Position numbers and translations under genes: made by a program. The notes under the pieces were generated by a model, which worked only from the letters and a program-made list of their open reading frames with translations, was not told the DNA's origin and did not search any database. A stretch of DNA of 64,000 nt from Salinimicrobium sp049680855 (GTDB lineage: Bacteria > Bacteroidota > Bacteroidia > Flavobacteriales > Flavobacteriaceae): NCBI RefSeq assembly GCF_049680855.1, contig NZ_JBMPGS010000001.1, forward strand, positions 186,001 to 250,000, read 5' to 3'. This document shows, piece after piece, positions 7,738 to 17,142 of the stretch (within the stretch, counting starts at the first letter, position 1; the number at the start of each line of letters is the position of its first letter).

Positions 7738-8976
7738 ATGAAAATTGCTGCTGAAAAAGACATTTTTGACGTTCAAGCTGTGAGGAAGGATTTTCCCATC
7801 CTCTCAAGAGAAGTAAACGGGCACCCGCTCGTTTATTTTGACAATGCAGCTACCTCTCAAACTCCGCAGCAGGTAATTGATGTAATTTCAGATTATTATT
7901 CCCGATACAACGCGAACATTCACCGTGGCGTACATTCGCTATCCCAGGAAGCTACCGATGCTTACGAAGGAGCACGCGAAAAAGTAAGAGCACATTTTAA
8001 TGCTGCCAAGGCACATGAAATTATCTTTACTTCGGGAACCACTCATGCCATTAACCTTGTGGCACATGGTTTCACCGCTTTACTTTCTGAAGGTGATGAG
8101 ATCATCGTTTCTGCATTAGAGCACCATTCCAATATCGTTCCATGGCAAATGCTTTGTGAGCGTACCGGTGCTAAGATGAAGGTGATTCCAATGGACGAAA
8201 ACGGGGTCTTAAAAATGGAAGTTTTTGAAGATATTATATCTGAAAAAACTAAACTCGTTTTCCTGAACCACGTTTCCAATGCCCTGGGAACTGTGAATCC
8301 TGTGAAAGAGATTATTGAAAAAGCACATGCGGTTGATGCTGCAGTTCTTCTGGACGGCGCCCAGGCGGCATCTCATATAAAGGCAGATGTACAGGAACTG
8401 GATGTGGATTTTTATGTAGTTTCCGCTCATAAGATGTGTGGTCCCACAGGCGTTGGTGTTCTCTACGGAAAGGAAGAATGGCTGAAAAAGCTGCCCCCGT
8501 ACCAGGGAGGCGGCGAAATGATCGCCACCGTTACTTTTGAAAAAACCACTTATGCAGATCTTCCTCACAAATTTGAGGCAGGGACTCCAAATATTTGCGG
8601 CGGAATCGCTTTTGGAGCGGCACTTGATTATATGAATGGAATTGGCTTTGAGCAAATCGCCGCTTATGAACACGAATTGCTGGAATATGCCACCAAAAAA
8701 CTGCTCGAAATAGAAGATCTTAAGATCTACGGCCTTTCTAAAGAAAAAACAGCAGTGATTTCTTTCAATATTGGCGATCTACATCCTTACGATATTGGAA
8801 CCATCATTGACAAATTGGGGATTGCAGTACGCACAGGACATCATTGTGCACAACCGGTGATGGATTTCTTCGGAATTCCTGGGACGGTGCGCGCTTCCTT
8901 TGCATTCTACAATACAAAGGAGGAAATCGATATTTTTGTCGAGGCCGTAAAAAGGGCAAAAAACATGTTATCTTAA
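7738..8976 (+). CDS. sufS: cysteine desulfurase SufS
   Basis: PLP-dependent class V aminotransferase that releases sulfur from L-cysteine for the SufBCD scaffold. The 412-residue length is right for group II desulfurases. The PLP lysine lies in SAHKMCGPTGVG, and the active-site Cys370 lies in RTGHHCAQP. YFDNAATSQTP and the RGVHSLSQEAT segment near the N-terminus are also typical. It likely works with the SufE gene downstream. Confidence 0.96.
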   Translation: MKIAAEKDIFDVQAVRKDFPILSREVNGHPLVYFDNAATSQTPQQVIDVISDYYSRYNANIHRGVHSLSQEATDAYEGAREKVRAHFNAAKAHEIIFTSGTTHAINLVAHGFTALLSEGDEIIVSALEHHSNIVPWQMLCERTGAKMKVIPMDENGVLKMEVFEDIISEKTKLVFLNHVSNALGTVNPVKEIIEKAHAVDAAVLLDGAQAASHIKADVQELDVDFYVVSAHKMCGPTGVGVLYGKEEWLKKLPPYQGGGEMIATVTFEKTTYADLPHKFEAGTPNICGGIAFGAALDYMNGIGFEQIAAYEHELLEYATKKLLEIEDLKIYGLSKEKTAVISFNIGDLHPYDIGTIIDKLGIAVRTGHHCAQPVMDFFGIPGTVRASFAFYNTKEEIDIFVEAVKRAKNMLS

Positions 8977-8983
8977 AAATTCT

Positions 8984-9391
8984 ATGAGAGCATTTCTACT
9001 GGTATTCATAATAGTTTCTCTAACATCCTGCGGAAATATAGGAGACACAGTGTCAGACGACCAGTTAAATGGCAGGTACTACTTAACTGATGTTGCTGGG
9101 GTAAGTGTAAGTTCGGCGGAAGAAATAGTGTTGGAATTTAATCCCATAGGAAATATTGTAAGAGGTAACACGGGCTGTAATGATTTTTCCGCCAATTATC
9201 ACCAGGATGGAAGAGCTTTGGAATTTACGATGCCTATAACCACCCGAAAGTACTGTGAAGGGAAAATGAAGACAGAAGGCGAAATATTATCCTCCTTCGA
9301 AGAAGCAGTGAAATTTATTAGAACAGGAAACGATTATATCTTCCTTTCCAGCGAAGACGAACAACTAATTACTTTAACAAAAAAGAATTAA
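8984..9391 (+). CDS. META/HslJ-domain lipoprotein
   Basis: A 135-residue lipoprotein with signal peptide and Cys16 in the lipobox LTSC. The mature part has META/HslJ features: an LNGRYYL start, the GNTGCNDFSANYHQDG motif and a late PITTRKYC segment. META proteins are small envelope beta-proteins linked to stress or motility, with no fixed biochemical role. It starts 7 bases after sufS and ends 1 base before sufE, so it is the second lipoprotein gene embedded in this operon. Confidence 0.8.
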   Translation: MRAFLLVFIIVSLTSCGNIGDTVSDDQLNGRYYLTDVAGVSVSSAEEIVLEFNPIGNIVRGNTGCNDFSANYHQDGRALEFTMPITTRKYCEGKMKTEGEILSSFEEAVKFIRTGNDYIFLSSEDEQLITLTKKN

Positions 9392-9392
9392 G

Positions 9393-9818
9393 GTGAGCGA
9401 TATAAAAGAAATACAGGAAGAAATTGTTGATGAATTCTCTCTTTTTGACGATTGGATGCAGCGTTATGAGCACATGATAGAATTGGGAAAATCTCTTCCC
9501 TTGATCGAAGAAAAATATAAAACCGAAGATAATCTTATAAAAGGCTGCCAGAGTAAAGTTTGGGTTCATGCAGAAATGAAGGACGAGAAATTGATCTTTA
9601 CTGCAGATAGCGACGCGATCATTACCAAAGGAATTATTGCAATATTGATAAGAGCCTATTCAAATCAACACCCTAAAGATATCATTGATGCAGATACGCA
9701 ATTCATCGATGAGATAGGGCTAAAGGAGCATCTTTCCCCTACACGCGCAAATGGGCTGGTGAGCATGATCAAGCAGCTGAAAATGTATGCTGTGGCATAC
9801 CAAACACAATTGAACTAA
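9393..9818 (+). CDS. sufE: sulfur acceptor SufE
   Basis: SufE takes the persulfide from SufS and hands it to SufB. The 141-residue protein has the active-site Cys52 in KGCQSKVWV and the helical N-terminal part FDDWMQRYEHMIELGKSLP. The start is GTG at 9393, one base after the preceding stop codon, so translation is probably coupled. Confidence 0.95.
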   Translation: MSDIKEIQEEIVDEFSLFDDWMQRYEHMIELGKSLPLIEEKYKTEDNLIKGCQSKVWVHAEMKDEKLIFTADSDAIITKGIIAILIRAYSNQHPKDIIDADTQFIDEIGLKEHLSPTRANGLVSMIKQLKMYAVAYQTQLN

Positions 9819-9819
9819 A

Positions 9820-10143
9820 ATGGAACACGCAGAAAATTCAGAAGAATTGGGTGAAAAAATCGTAAGGGTTTTAAAAACAATTTACGATCCCGAAATTCCT
9901 GTAGATATATACGAATTAGGACTCATCTATGACGTTATGGTCAACGAAGATGAGGAGGTAAAGATCCTTATGACCCTTACTACCCCGAACTGCCCGGTGG
10001 CAGAATCTCTTCCGCAGGAAGTTGAAGAAAGAGTAAAGTCACTTGATGAAGTAAAAGATTGCGAAGTGGAAATCACTTTTGATCCGCCATGGACGCAGGA
10101 ACTTATGAGTGAAGAAGCCAAGCTTGAATTGGGAATGCTGTAG
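9820..10143 (+). CDS. MIP18/DUF59 family Fe-S assembly factor (SufT-like)
   Basis: A 107-residue single DUF59 (MIP18-like) domain protein with DPEIPVDIYELGLIYD at the N-terminus and TTPNCPVAESLP around the conserved cysteine. Family members act in Fe-S cluster maturation or delivery (SufT, Cia2, PaaD). It begins 1 base after the sufE stop codon, and the position supports a SufT-like role. Confidence 0.9.
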   Translation: MEHAENSEELGEKIVRVLKTIYDPEIPVDIYELGLIYDVMVNEDEEVKILMTLTTPNCPVAESLPQEVEERVKSLDEVKDCEVEITFDPPWTQELMSEEAKLELGML

Positions 10144-10145
10144 AT

Positions 10146-10161
10146 TTCCTGAATTCAGGAA
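10146..10161. other. 16-bp perfect palindrome inside the suf operon
   Basis: TTCCTGAATTCAGGAA lies in the 36-base gap between the SufT-like and DUF2480 genes. It could be a protein-binding site or a processing hairpin; there is no T-tract, so it is not a standard terminator. Confidence 0.4.
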
Positions 10162-10179
10162 TAATAGAAAAAGAATAAG

Positions 10180-10683
10180 ATGTCGGCAGAAATAGTAAAC
10201 AGGGTCGCCAACAGTAAACTGGTCACTTTCGATCTGGAGGACCTCTATCCGCAAGGCGAGAGAGTGCTTTTTGATATTAGCGACTGGTTACTGGAAGGTT
10301 TTGTGTTGCGCGAAAAAGATTTTAGACAAGCGGCCAAAACGCACGCCTGGTCTGCTTATGATGGCAAATTTGTTGCGCTGCACTGTTCTACAGACGCAAT
10401 TATTCCCGGCTGGGCATACATGTTAATCACCACCTATCTTACGCCTTATGCAAAAAAAGTGGTAGTTGGAGATATAGACCTTCTTAACAGCATCCTTTAT
10501 TCTGAAGTAATTGACAAGCTTGATGTTTCTCAATATGCAGATAAACCGGTTATTGTGAAGGGTTGTTCAAATAAGCCGGTGCCACAAAATGCTTATATTC
10601 AAATCATAGAAAAACTACAACCGGTAGTTAAAAGTTTAATGTATGGAGAGGCCTGTTCTTCGGTCCCATTATTCAAAAAATAG
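10180..10683 (+). CDS. DUF2480 family protein
   Basis: A 167-residue cytoplasmic protein matching the DUF2480 family of Bacteroidetes, which commonly lies at the end of suf operons. Features are the FDLEDLYPQGERVLFDISDW start, IIPGWAYMLI in the middle, and a single Cys in VKGCSNKPVP. Biochemical function is unknown; a part in Fe-S biogenesis is inferred only from the conserved neighbourhood. Confidence 0.85.
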   Translation: MSAEIVNRVANSKLVTFDLEDLYPQGERVLFDISDWLLEGFVLREKDFRQAAKTHAWSAYDGKFVALHCSTDAIIPGWAYMLITTYLTPYAKKVVVGDIDLLNSILYSEVIDKLDVSQYADKPVIVKGCSNKPVPQNAYIQIIEKLQPVVKSLMYGEACSSVPLFKK

Positions 10684-10690
10684 ATTTTTC

Positions 10691-11593
10691 ATGAAGAAAT
10701 TGCTCTTTTCAGTTTTCATTTTAATAAGTTTTATTTCGGGATACGCACAGGAAACAGAACAAGAACAGGAAACAGAACCGCAAGGCTGGACCACAGAAGG
10801 CAAGCTTCAGATTTTATTCAACCAATCGGCCTTTAACAAGGAATGGACGGGCGGCGGAACTTCAAGCATCGCCGGAAATCTCACCCTTGATTACGATTTT
10901 AACTACACACGTGGCGATATTACGTGGGCAACAAAGTTACTCGCCAATTACGGACTCACCCGTACCGAGGCCAGTGATTTCTTTAGAAAAACGAGTGACC
11001 GTCTGGAAATAAACTCCACCCTAGGAAAACAAGTTCAGGAATCAAACTGGTTTTACTCCTTTTTCACAAATTTTCGAACGCAATTCGATAAAGGTTACCA
11101 ATACGAAAAAAATCCCGACACAGGCGAAGACACACGAACCGAATACACCAGATTCCTTTCCCCAGCCTACCTGCAATTTGGCCCTGGTATTATGTGGAAG
11201 AAAAGCGAAGATTTATTTGTAAATATTGCGCCGTCTACGGCTAGGTTTATCTTTGTAGATCCGCGTTTTACCAGTAGCGCAAACTATCCTGAAGGAAGCT
11301 ACTTCGGAATAGATAAAGGAGAATCAAGCAGGTTTGAATTAGGTGCATCGCTCACAGGATATTCAAAATTTGAAGTTTTCGAGAATGTCTCCATGGAAAA
11401 TTCGCTGAGCCTTTATTCCAACTATCTTGACAAGCCCGGAAACATTGATATAGACTACCTTCTCAATCTTGAAATGGGAATCAATGACTTCTTGTCGACC
11501 ACACTTATTTTCCAGGCCATTTATGATGACAATGCTATTGGCGCTTTCCAGATAAGAGAGGTTTTCGGTCTTGGTTTTAACATCAAATTGTAG
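10691..11593 (+). CDS. DUF3078 outer-membrane beta-barrel-like protein
   Basis: A 300-residue exported protein. The start at 10691 gives a normal signal peptide (MKKLLFSVFILISFISGYAQ); an in-frame upstream start would overlap the preceding gene and is unlikely. The mature part has WTTEGKLQILFNQSAFNKEW and many alternating aromatic strands ending in FGLGFNIKL, as in outer-membrane barrels. It matches the Bacteroidetes DUF3078 family, whose function is unknown. It is the last gene of the suf transcript. Confidence 0.85.
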   Translation: MKKLLFSVFILISFISGYAQETEQEQETEPQGWTTEGKLQILFNQSAFNKEWTGGGTSSIAGNLTLDYDFNYTRGDITWATKLLANYGLTRTEASDFFRKTSDRLEINSTLGKQVQESNWFYSFFTNFRTQFDKGYQYEKNPDTGEDTRTEYTRFLSPAYLQFGPGIMWKKSEDLFVNIAPSTARFIFVDPRFTSSANYPEGSYFGIDKGESSRFELGASLTGYSKFEVFENVSMENSLSLYSNYLDKPGNIDIDYLLNLEMGINDFLSTTLIFQAIYDDNAIGAFQIREVFGLGFNIKL

Positions 11594-11633
11594 TTGCCAA
11601 ATCAGCAATAGCAATTCTGGCTAAAATAGTTAC

Positions 11634-11653
11634 TCAAAAATGCCATTTTTGGA
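11634..11653. repeat. dispersed palindrome copy 1
   Basis: TCAAAAATGCCATTTTTGGA between DUF3078 and hflX. The same near-palindrome recurs in other intergenic stretches of the window. Confidence 0.6.
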
Positions 11654-11720
11654 GCAACTTCTTATCTCGAGATTCCGTAGAAGTGCTTTTTCCGAAGCAT
11701 TTTTGTAAAGATCATTTCCG

Positions 11721-11728
11721 TAACTTTG
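11721..11728 (+). promoter_or_regulatory. -7 box of hflX
   Basis: TAACTTTG matches TAnnTTTG, 21 bases before the hflX start. A TTTG at 11702-11705 is a possible -33 element with slightly short spacing. Confidence 0.4.
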
Positions 11729-11749
11729 TATGAAACGCAATAGATATTT

Positions 11750-12970
11750 ATGCTAGAGAAGAATGATTTAGAATACGAGAAAGTTGTTTTAATTGGTATT
11801 GTTTCACGGGAACAGGATGAAGAAAAGCTGAAGGAATATCTTGATGAACTTGAATTTCTTACTTATACCGCTGGCGGTGAAGTAAAAAAACGCTTTTCCC
11901 AAAAAATGGACATGCCCAATCCAAAGACCTTCATTGGCTCCGGAAAAATGGAAGAGGTGCGTCTTTATGTGGATGAAAATGAGATTGGGACTGCAGTTTT
12001 TGACGATGAACTTTCCCCGGCACAACAAAAAAACATTGAAAAGATCCTAAAATGTAAGGTCCTTGACCGAACGAACCTAATTTTAGACATTTTCGCCCAA
12101 CGGGCGCAAACAAGTTACGCACGTACCCAGGTAGAACTTGCCCAATATCAATATTTGCTTCCGCGGCTTGCAGGTATGTGGACGCACCTTGAGAGGCAGC
12201 GTGGAGGTATTGGAATGCGTGGTCCCGGGGAAACAGAAATAGAAACTGACCGCCGGATTGTACGCGATAAAATAGCACTTTTAAAGAAAAAACTGGAAAC
12301 CATTGATAAACAAATGGAAGTACAGCGCGGCAACCGTGGACAATTAGTTCGGGTAGCACTGGTGGGTTACACTAATGTTGGAAAATCCACCCTTATGAAT
12401 GTGATAAGCAAGAGCAAAGTTTTTGCTGAAAACAAGCTTTTTGCCACCTTAGATACCACGGTGCGTAAAGTGGTAATACGCAATCTGCCGTTCTTACTTA
12501 CTGACACTGTAGGATTTATAAGAAAATTACCTACACAGCTGGTAGAATCATTTAAATCTACCTTGGACGAAGTCCGGGAAGCCGATCTACTCTTGCACGT
12601 GGTTGATATTTCACATCCTAACTTTGAAGAACATATTGCCTCTGTGAATCAAACTTTGTCAGAAATAAAAGGTGGTGATAAACCCACTATTATGGTTTTC
12701 AACAAAATTGACAGATACGTAGCCGAGCAGATCGAAGAAGACGATCTTATGACCGAAAGGACAGAAGCGCATTACTCGCTAGATGACTGGAAAAACACCT
12801 GGATGAACCGGCTGGGAGATAATGTGTTGTTTATTTCGGCTTTGAACAAGGAAAACATGGAAGAATTCAGGAAGAAGGTATATGAAGCTGTTCGCGAGAT
12901 CCACATCACCAGGTTTCCGTACAACAATTTCCTTTACCCCGAATATGACACCTACGGAGAAGAGGAATAG
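11750..12970 (+). CDS. hflX: ribosome-associated GTPase HflX
   Basis: HflX is a GTPase that binds 50S subunits and splits stalled or heat-damaged ribosomes. The 406-residue protein has the HflX N-terminal domain with the glycine-rich GGIGMRGPGETEIETDRR linker near residue 155-172, then a GTPase domain with Walker A GYTNVGKST, the G3 motif DTVGFI and the G4 motif NKID. Length is typical. It is followed after 12 bases by a small membrane protein gene. Confidence 0.95.
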   Translation: MLEKNDLEYEKVVLIGIVSREQDEEKLKEYLDELEFLTYTAGGEVKKRFSQKMDMPNPKTFIGSGKMEEVRLYVDENEIGTAVFDDELSPAQQKNIEKILKCKVLDRTNLILDIFAQRAQTSYARTQVELAQYQYLLPRLAGMWTHLERQRGGIGMRGPGETEIETDRRIVRDKIALLKKKLETIDKQMEVQRGNRGQLVRVALVGYTNVGKSTLMNVISKSKVFAENKLFATLDTTVRKVVIRNLPFLLTDTVGFIRKLPTQLVESFKSTLDEVREADLLLHVVDISHPNFEEHIASVNQTLSEIKGGDKPTIMVFNKIDRYVAEQIEEDDLMTERTEAHYSLDDWKNTWMNRLGDNVLFISALNKENMEEFRKKVYEAVREIHITRFPYNNFLYPEYDTYGEEE

Positions 12971-12982
12971 GATATTTTTCAC

Positions 12983-13282
12983 ATGATAATTACAGCTGGA
13001 ATATTTATAATCTTAGGAGCTCTAATCAAGTATGGAAAAATGTATTTCCTAATTGCAGGATACAATACTATGTCAAAAGAAAAAAGGGAAAAATATGATA
13101 TTAAAGGAATTGCGTCACTTTTTTGGAATGTCATGTTGGGAATGGCTCTAGCAATTCTTTTTGGTCTCATGCTTTCACAGTGGATGGAAAGCAATGTTCA
13201 AACCTTTTTCTTTTTTGGAGCCCTTGCAATAGGCATTCCTTACCTTCTTATTAAATCGAATTCCAGCAGATATAGACGGTGA
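12983..13282 (+). CDS. DUF3784 small membrane protein
   Basis: A 99-residue protein with three predicted membrane segments: residues 2-18, 47-65 and 72-90. The loop YNTMSKEKREKYDIKG after the first segment is typical of the DUF3784 family of small bacterial membrane proteins with unknown function. It starts 12 bases after hflX, probably in the same transcript. Confidence 0.8.
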   Translation: MIITAGIFIILGALIKYGKMYFLIAGYNTMSKEKREKYDIKGIASLFWNVMLGMALAILFGLMLSQWMESNVQTFFFFGALAIGIPYLLIKSNSSRYRR

Positions 13283-13342
13283 AAAATATAGAGCCTATTT
13301 AAAAAATTTGCCTATTTTTAATCAACTCTAATCTAAAAGTTA

Positions 13343-14071
13343 ATGAAAAAGCTATTCATCCTTCAGTTTTTCTTTTTCTGCGGAATTATAACTGCGCAGG
13401 ATATAGATGGATCCTGGAAACTTGTAGAAAAAGATGGTCAGGAAATTACAAATACAGAAACTGTTAGAATTTACCAAGACGGTTATTTTGCCTACGGCAC
13501 AAAAGAAACGGAAACTAACAATTTTATTGAAGCTGGAGGAGGAAAATATACTCTAGATAAATCTAACTATCAAGAAACACTAGATTTCACTACTGAAAAC
13601 CCTGGTAAAGTGGGAACAACAGCAGAATTTGAAATAGAAGTCCAGGGAGATCAAGTGAAGGTCTGGAGCGACGAGCATTCACAGGTTTGGCAAAAGATTT
13701 CAGATGCAGAAAATGACCTATCCGGCAATTGGGTAATTACCGGAAGAAAGCGCAATGGCGAAATGCGCAACAGCACTCCGGGCGCAAGAAGAACTATAAA
13801 AATTCTTGGCGGTGATAGGTTTCAATGGGTGGCATTTAATAGCGACACTAAAGAATTTCACGGCACAGGAGGCGGCACCTATTCTGCCGAAAACGGGAAA
13901 TACACCGAGAACATAGAGTTCTTTTCAAGAGACGCCAGCAGAGTTGGCGCCAGTCTGGGGTTCGATTATAAGGTAAAGGATGGAGAATGGCATCACAGCG
14001 GCTTTAGCTCCAAAGGAGATCCTATGTACGAGATCTGGTCACCTTATGAAGAAGCATATCAACCTGAATAA
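13343..14071 (+). CDS. secreted protein with two lipocalin-like repeats
   Basis: A 242-residue exported protein with a signal peptide (LFILQFFFFCGIITAQ). The mature part is two copies of a roughly 105-residue beta-domain. Repeat 1 starts DIDGSWKLVEKDGQE and repeat 2 starts DLSGNWVITGRKRNGE; each contains a GGGKYT or GGGTYS segment and ends in a KVW or EIW strand. This layout resembles the lipocalin-like domains common in Bacteroidetes. The ligand is unknown and there is no lipobox. It converges on the FAD protein gene, with a 5-base gap. Confidence 0.75.
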   Translation: MKKLFILQFFFFCGIITAQDIDGSWKLVEKDGQEITNTETVRIYQDGYFAYGTKETETNNFIEAGGGKYTLDKSNYQETLDFTTENPGKVGTTAEFEIEVQGDQVKVWSDEHSQVWQKISDAENDLSGNWVITGRKRNGEMRNSTPGARRTIKILGGDRFQWVAFNSDTKEFHGTGGGTYSAENGKYTENIEFFSRDASRVGASLGFDYKVKDGEWHHSGFSSKGDPMYEIWSPYEEAYQPE

Positions 14072-14078
14072 TCAGGTT
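14061..14078. terminator. short hairpin between convergent genes
   Basis: AACCTGA (14061-14067) pairs with TCAGGTT (14072-14078) around a 4-base loop and spans both stop codons. A short T-run follows on the plus strand. It is a plausible but weak bidirectional terminator. Confidence 0.4.
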
Positions 14079-15633
14079 ATTTTCGCATGGCAGCAACAGC
14101 TTTTTCAGCACATTTTTCACCATCTATAGCGGCAGAAACAATTCCGCCGGCGTAACCCGCACCTTCTCCGCAAGGGTATAATCCTTTGATCTGAACATGT
14201 TCTAAGGTCTCCCTGTCCCGTGGAATCCGCACCGGCGAAGAAGTTCTTGATTCGGTGGCATGCACAACCGCATCATTTGTAAAATATCCGCGCATGCTTT
14301 TTCCAAATTCCTGGAAACCTTTTTGAAGAGTTTGATAAATAAAATCTGGCAGCACACTTCCCAATTCTACTGAAGTTATTCCGGGTTTATAAGAAGTCTG
14401 CGGAAGATCTGCAGACAGCTTTCCGTTGCTAAAATCGACCAGTCGCTGGGCAGGTGCAGCTTGGGTTTTTCCCCCTTCTGTCCAGGCCTTTTGTTCCACA
14501 TGCTGCTGAAAACGGAGTGCTGCGAGTGGAGAGTTTCCAAAAGCCTTATAATCTTCGGGACGCACCTCAACGACGATTCCCGAATTGGCCGTCGCCTGGT
14601 CGCGCCTACTGGGTGACCAGCCATTGGTGACGATCTCACCGGGAGAAGTGGCACAGGGCGCAATGATTCCGCCGGGACACATACAGAAAGAGTAAACTCC
14701 CCTGCCCTCCACCTGCTTCACAAGACTATAAGCCGAAGGAGGCAAAAATTCTCCTCTGTCTTCCCTATTGTACTGGATCTTATCAATAAGTGCCTGGGGA
14801 TGCTCCACCCGTACTCCGAGCGCAAAAGATTTTGCTTCAATATGGATCTCCTTCTCATGCAGTAATTCAAAAATATCTCTCGCAGAATGTCCGGTTGCTA
14901 AAATGAGCTTTTTGGCTTGAATTCTGGTGCCGTTCTTTAAAGTCACTCCAGAAATCTCGCTGTTCTTTATTTCAATATCTACCACTCTGGATTCGAACAG
15001 CACCTGCCCTCCATGATCAAGAATGGTTTTGGTCATATCCTGAATAATAGCGGGTAACTTATTAGTGCCAATATGAGGGTGCGCCTCCACCAGGATTTCT
15101 TTTGTCGCTCCAAAGGCCACAAATAGTTCAAGGATACGCTTTACATCACCACGTTTTTTGCTTCGGGTGTACAATTTTCCGTCAGAATATGTTCCTGCGC
15201 CACCTTCCCCAAAACAATAATTGGAATCTTTTTTGACAACATGCTCTATGTTCAGCTTTTTCAGATCTCTTCTGCGCGCCCTTACATCCTTTCCGCGCTC
15301 AAGAACAACGGGTTTTTTACCAAGTTCAATACATTTTAAGGCAGCAAAGAGCCCGGCAGGCCCTGCGCCAATGATCACAACCTCTTCAGCATTTGAGACA
15401 TCCTTATAATCAGGAAGGGAAGCTTGGTTTTCCTCAAAATCCTCCAGCACGAATACCAACAGCCTCAAATTCACTTTTATGGCTTTTTGCCGTGCATCTA
15501 TACTCCTTTTTAGAATTTCTACATGCGAAATTTCTTCCACGGAAATCCCGGAGTGCTGAGCCACAAAATGTTTTAAAGCCAGGGCATTTCCGGCGATTTC
15601 AGGACTTACCTGTAAATTATATTCGTATTGCAT
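14077..15633 (-). CDS. FAD-dependent oxidoreductase (COG2509-like)
   Basis: A 518-residue flavoprotein. After an N-terminal domain of about 85 residues comes the Rossmann motif VVIIGAGPAGLFAALKC, then YCFGEGGAGTYSDGKLYTR, and near the C-terminus an FAD-closing GLYPCGEGAGYAGGIVSAA. This is the architecture of the uncharacterised COG2509 dehydrogenases. The substrate is unknown. Its gene stands alone on the minus strand. Confidence 0.88.
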   Translation of the reverse strand: MQYEYNLQVSPEIAGNALALKHFVAQHSGISVEEISHVEILKRSIDARQKAIKVNLRLLVFVLEDFEENQASLPDYKDVSNAEEVVIIGAGPAGLFAALKCIELGKKPVVLERGKDVRARRRDLKKLNIEHVVKKDSNYCFGEGGAGTYSDGKLYTRSKKRGDVKRILELFVAFGATKEILVEAHPHIGTNKLPAIIQDMTKTILDHGGQVLFESRVVDIEIKNSEISGVTLKNGTRIQAKKLILATGHSARDIFELLHEKEIHIEAKSFALGVRVEHPQALIDKIQYNREDRGEFLPPSAYSLVKQVEGRGVYSFCMCPGGIIAPCATSPGEIVTNGWSPSRRDQATANSGIVVEVRPEDYKAFGNSPLAALRFQQHVEQKAWTEGGKTQAAPAQRLVDFSNGKLSADLPQTSYKPGITSVELGSVLPDFIYQTLQKGFQEFGKSMRGYFTNDAVVHATESRTSSPVRIPRDRETLEHVQIKGLYPCGEGAGYAGGIVSAAIDGEKCAEKAVAAMRK

Positions 15634-15714
15634 AAGGTGTCAAAAATGCTACAAATATAACTGATTCCTTATAGCCTGCCCGAAACTAAAGGCTTTTTAG
15701 TTCCTGAGCTTCAG

Positions 15715-17130
15715 TTAATCTGAAGTTATAAATATATCATCCAGCTCATAGATGCCATTGTAATAATCCCTGTCACTTCCAGTATATTTAAAAGCAACAT
15801 AGCCAATCCCTTCTGCACACGATAGCGAAACCTTTCCTGAAGAGATCCAGTCCCCAAAGAAATCTGTTCGCTGTGCCACGTAAGCCGACGATAGCGCTCT
15901 CCAGGTGGCGCTATAGAAGTTTTCTTCCGTTCCATCCCAATCGGTTGAGAAAAGCACTTCCAAAATGCTATTATTAGCAAAACTTGTTGAAGTTTTAAAT
16001 TCAAGCACCTCTCCTTCCTGGACATCAAAGTCAATGGGAGGGGTTATGAGCCAGCTTTCGGTTAAATAATCTCCAGATCCGGTCGTCTGCACCCGCGCAC
16101 TTCTTCCCAAAGATGCGTTGACACCTGTTGCGGTAAAACCTTCCCAGCCTTCAGATCCTTCAGTTACCAAGTTTGTCCATCCATTGCCTTTTATAGGAGT
16201 ATTGTTCTTTTGACCTTGAAATTCCTCCTTGAAAAGCACATTTTTGCCTGCCTCTGTAGCTCTTCCGCAGTCAAAGGTCTCTGGGTCGCAACGGCCTTCT
16301 TCATCAAAATGAACATCTGATGGATGATTTAGATAGATCGTAAAGAAATCATCATAAAAGTCACGCGTCAAAATCCCCTGGAGGCTTCCGGAATTAACCG
16401 GAAGTTTCAAAGATTTAAAATTGGCGTATGTGCTCGTGCTAAGCACGAAGGGAAAATCTCCGGTACAACTTTCCACTTTTCGCTCGCCGTCAAATTCGTC
16501 GTTTCCCTCACTCGCGTAAGTAACAGGATTTTCATCATTCACCAGCATTTTTGAAAACTGGATATCCTCCAGTTTCACATATAAATTTTCCATACGATCA
16601 CTAAAATCCACCGCCTTTACAGTCTTTGGCACAATTTCCACAACTTCGGAAGTCCGCAAAATATGCTGCGACAATTGGGACAAAGGAATGGGATCTATTT
16701 GCCGGCCGTTCAAAACGCCCAGGCTTACGACTCCGCTTTTTTCACCAATACTCAGTCCTTTCAACTTCAAATATAGTTTCCTGCCAAAATCATAGGTTTC
16801 ATAATACGACGGCAGATTGATCTGTACTGCCAGCCCGGCAATAGGATCTATCGGTTTATCCTGAACGATCAATTCTTTATAGAAGTTTCCTGCTTTGTCA
16901 CTGGAAACCACATACACTGCCACGATCACTTCCTGTTCAAAAGTGACAATTTCACCGCCATTTTGAAAATATGCGCCTAAAACGGCATAAAGGTCAGAAT
17001 TCGTCTCTATGTTCAGCCCTTTAATCACTGCGGAAGGTGGCACCTCAAATTCATCATCAGGCACACAGGATGAGATAGTAAGGCAAAGCAACAATAGGCC
17101 TTTCGGGAGTATGCTAAAGCAATTTTTCAT
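15715..17130 (-). CDS. DUF5689 / choice-of-anchor J lipoprotein
   Basis: A 471-residue lipoprotein (signal peptide with lipobox ISSC). Residues roughly 40-260 fit DUF5689, which looks like an OB-fold: VAVYVVSSDKAGNFYKELIV, then VQINLPSYYETYDFGRKLYL. Residues roughly 300-470 form a choice-of-anchor J beta-jelly-roll domain (GWTNLVTEGSEGWEGF, then AFKYTGSDRDYYNGIYELDD). It lies 12 bases downstream of a TonB-dependent receptor gene and is probably its surface partner. OB-folds in this setting often bind nucleic acids or sugars, and the nuclease genes nearby suggest the former; this is inference. Confidence 0.82.
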   Translation of the reverse strand: MKNCFSILPKGLLLLCLTISSCVPDDEFEVPPSAVIKGLNIETNSDLYAVLGAYFQNGGEIVTFEQEVIVAVYVVSSDKAGNFYKELIVQDKPIDPIAGLAVQINLPSYYETYDFGRKLYLKLKGLSIGEKSGVVSLGVLNGRQIDPIPLSQLSQHILRTSEVVEIVPKTVKAVDFSDRMENLYVKLEDIQFSKMLVNDENPVTYASEGNDEFDGERKVESCTGDFPFVLSTSTYANFKSLKLPVNSGSLQGILTRDFYDDFFTIYLNHPSDVHFDEEGRCDPETFDCGRATEAGKNVLFKEEFQGQKNNTPIKGNGWTNLVTEGSEGWEGFTATGVNASLGRSARVQTTGSGDYLTESWLITPPIDFDVQEGEVLEFKTSTSFANNSILEVLFSTDWDGTEENFYSATWRALSSAYVAQRTDFFGDWISSGKVSLSCAEGIGYVAFKYTGSDRDYYNGIYELDDIFITSD

Positions 17131-17142
17131 AACTGAAATAAA

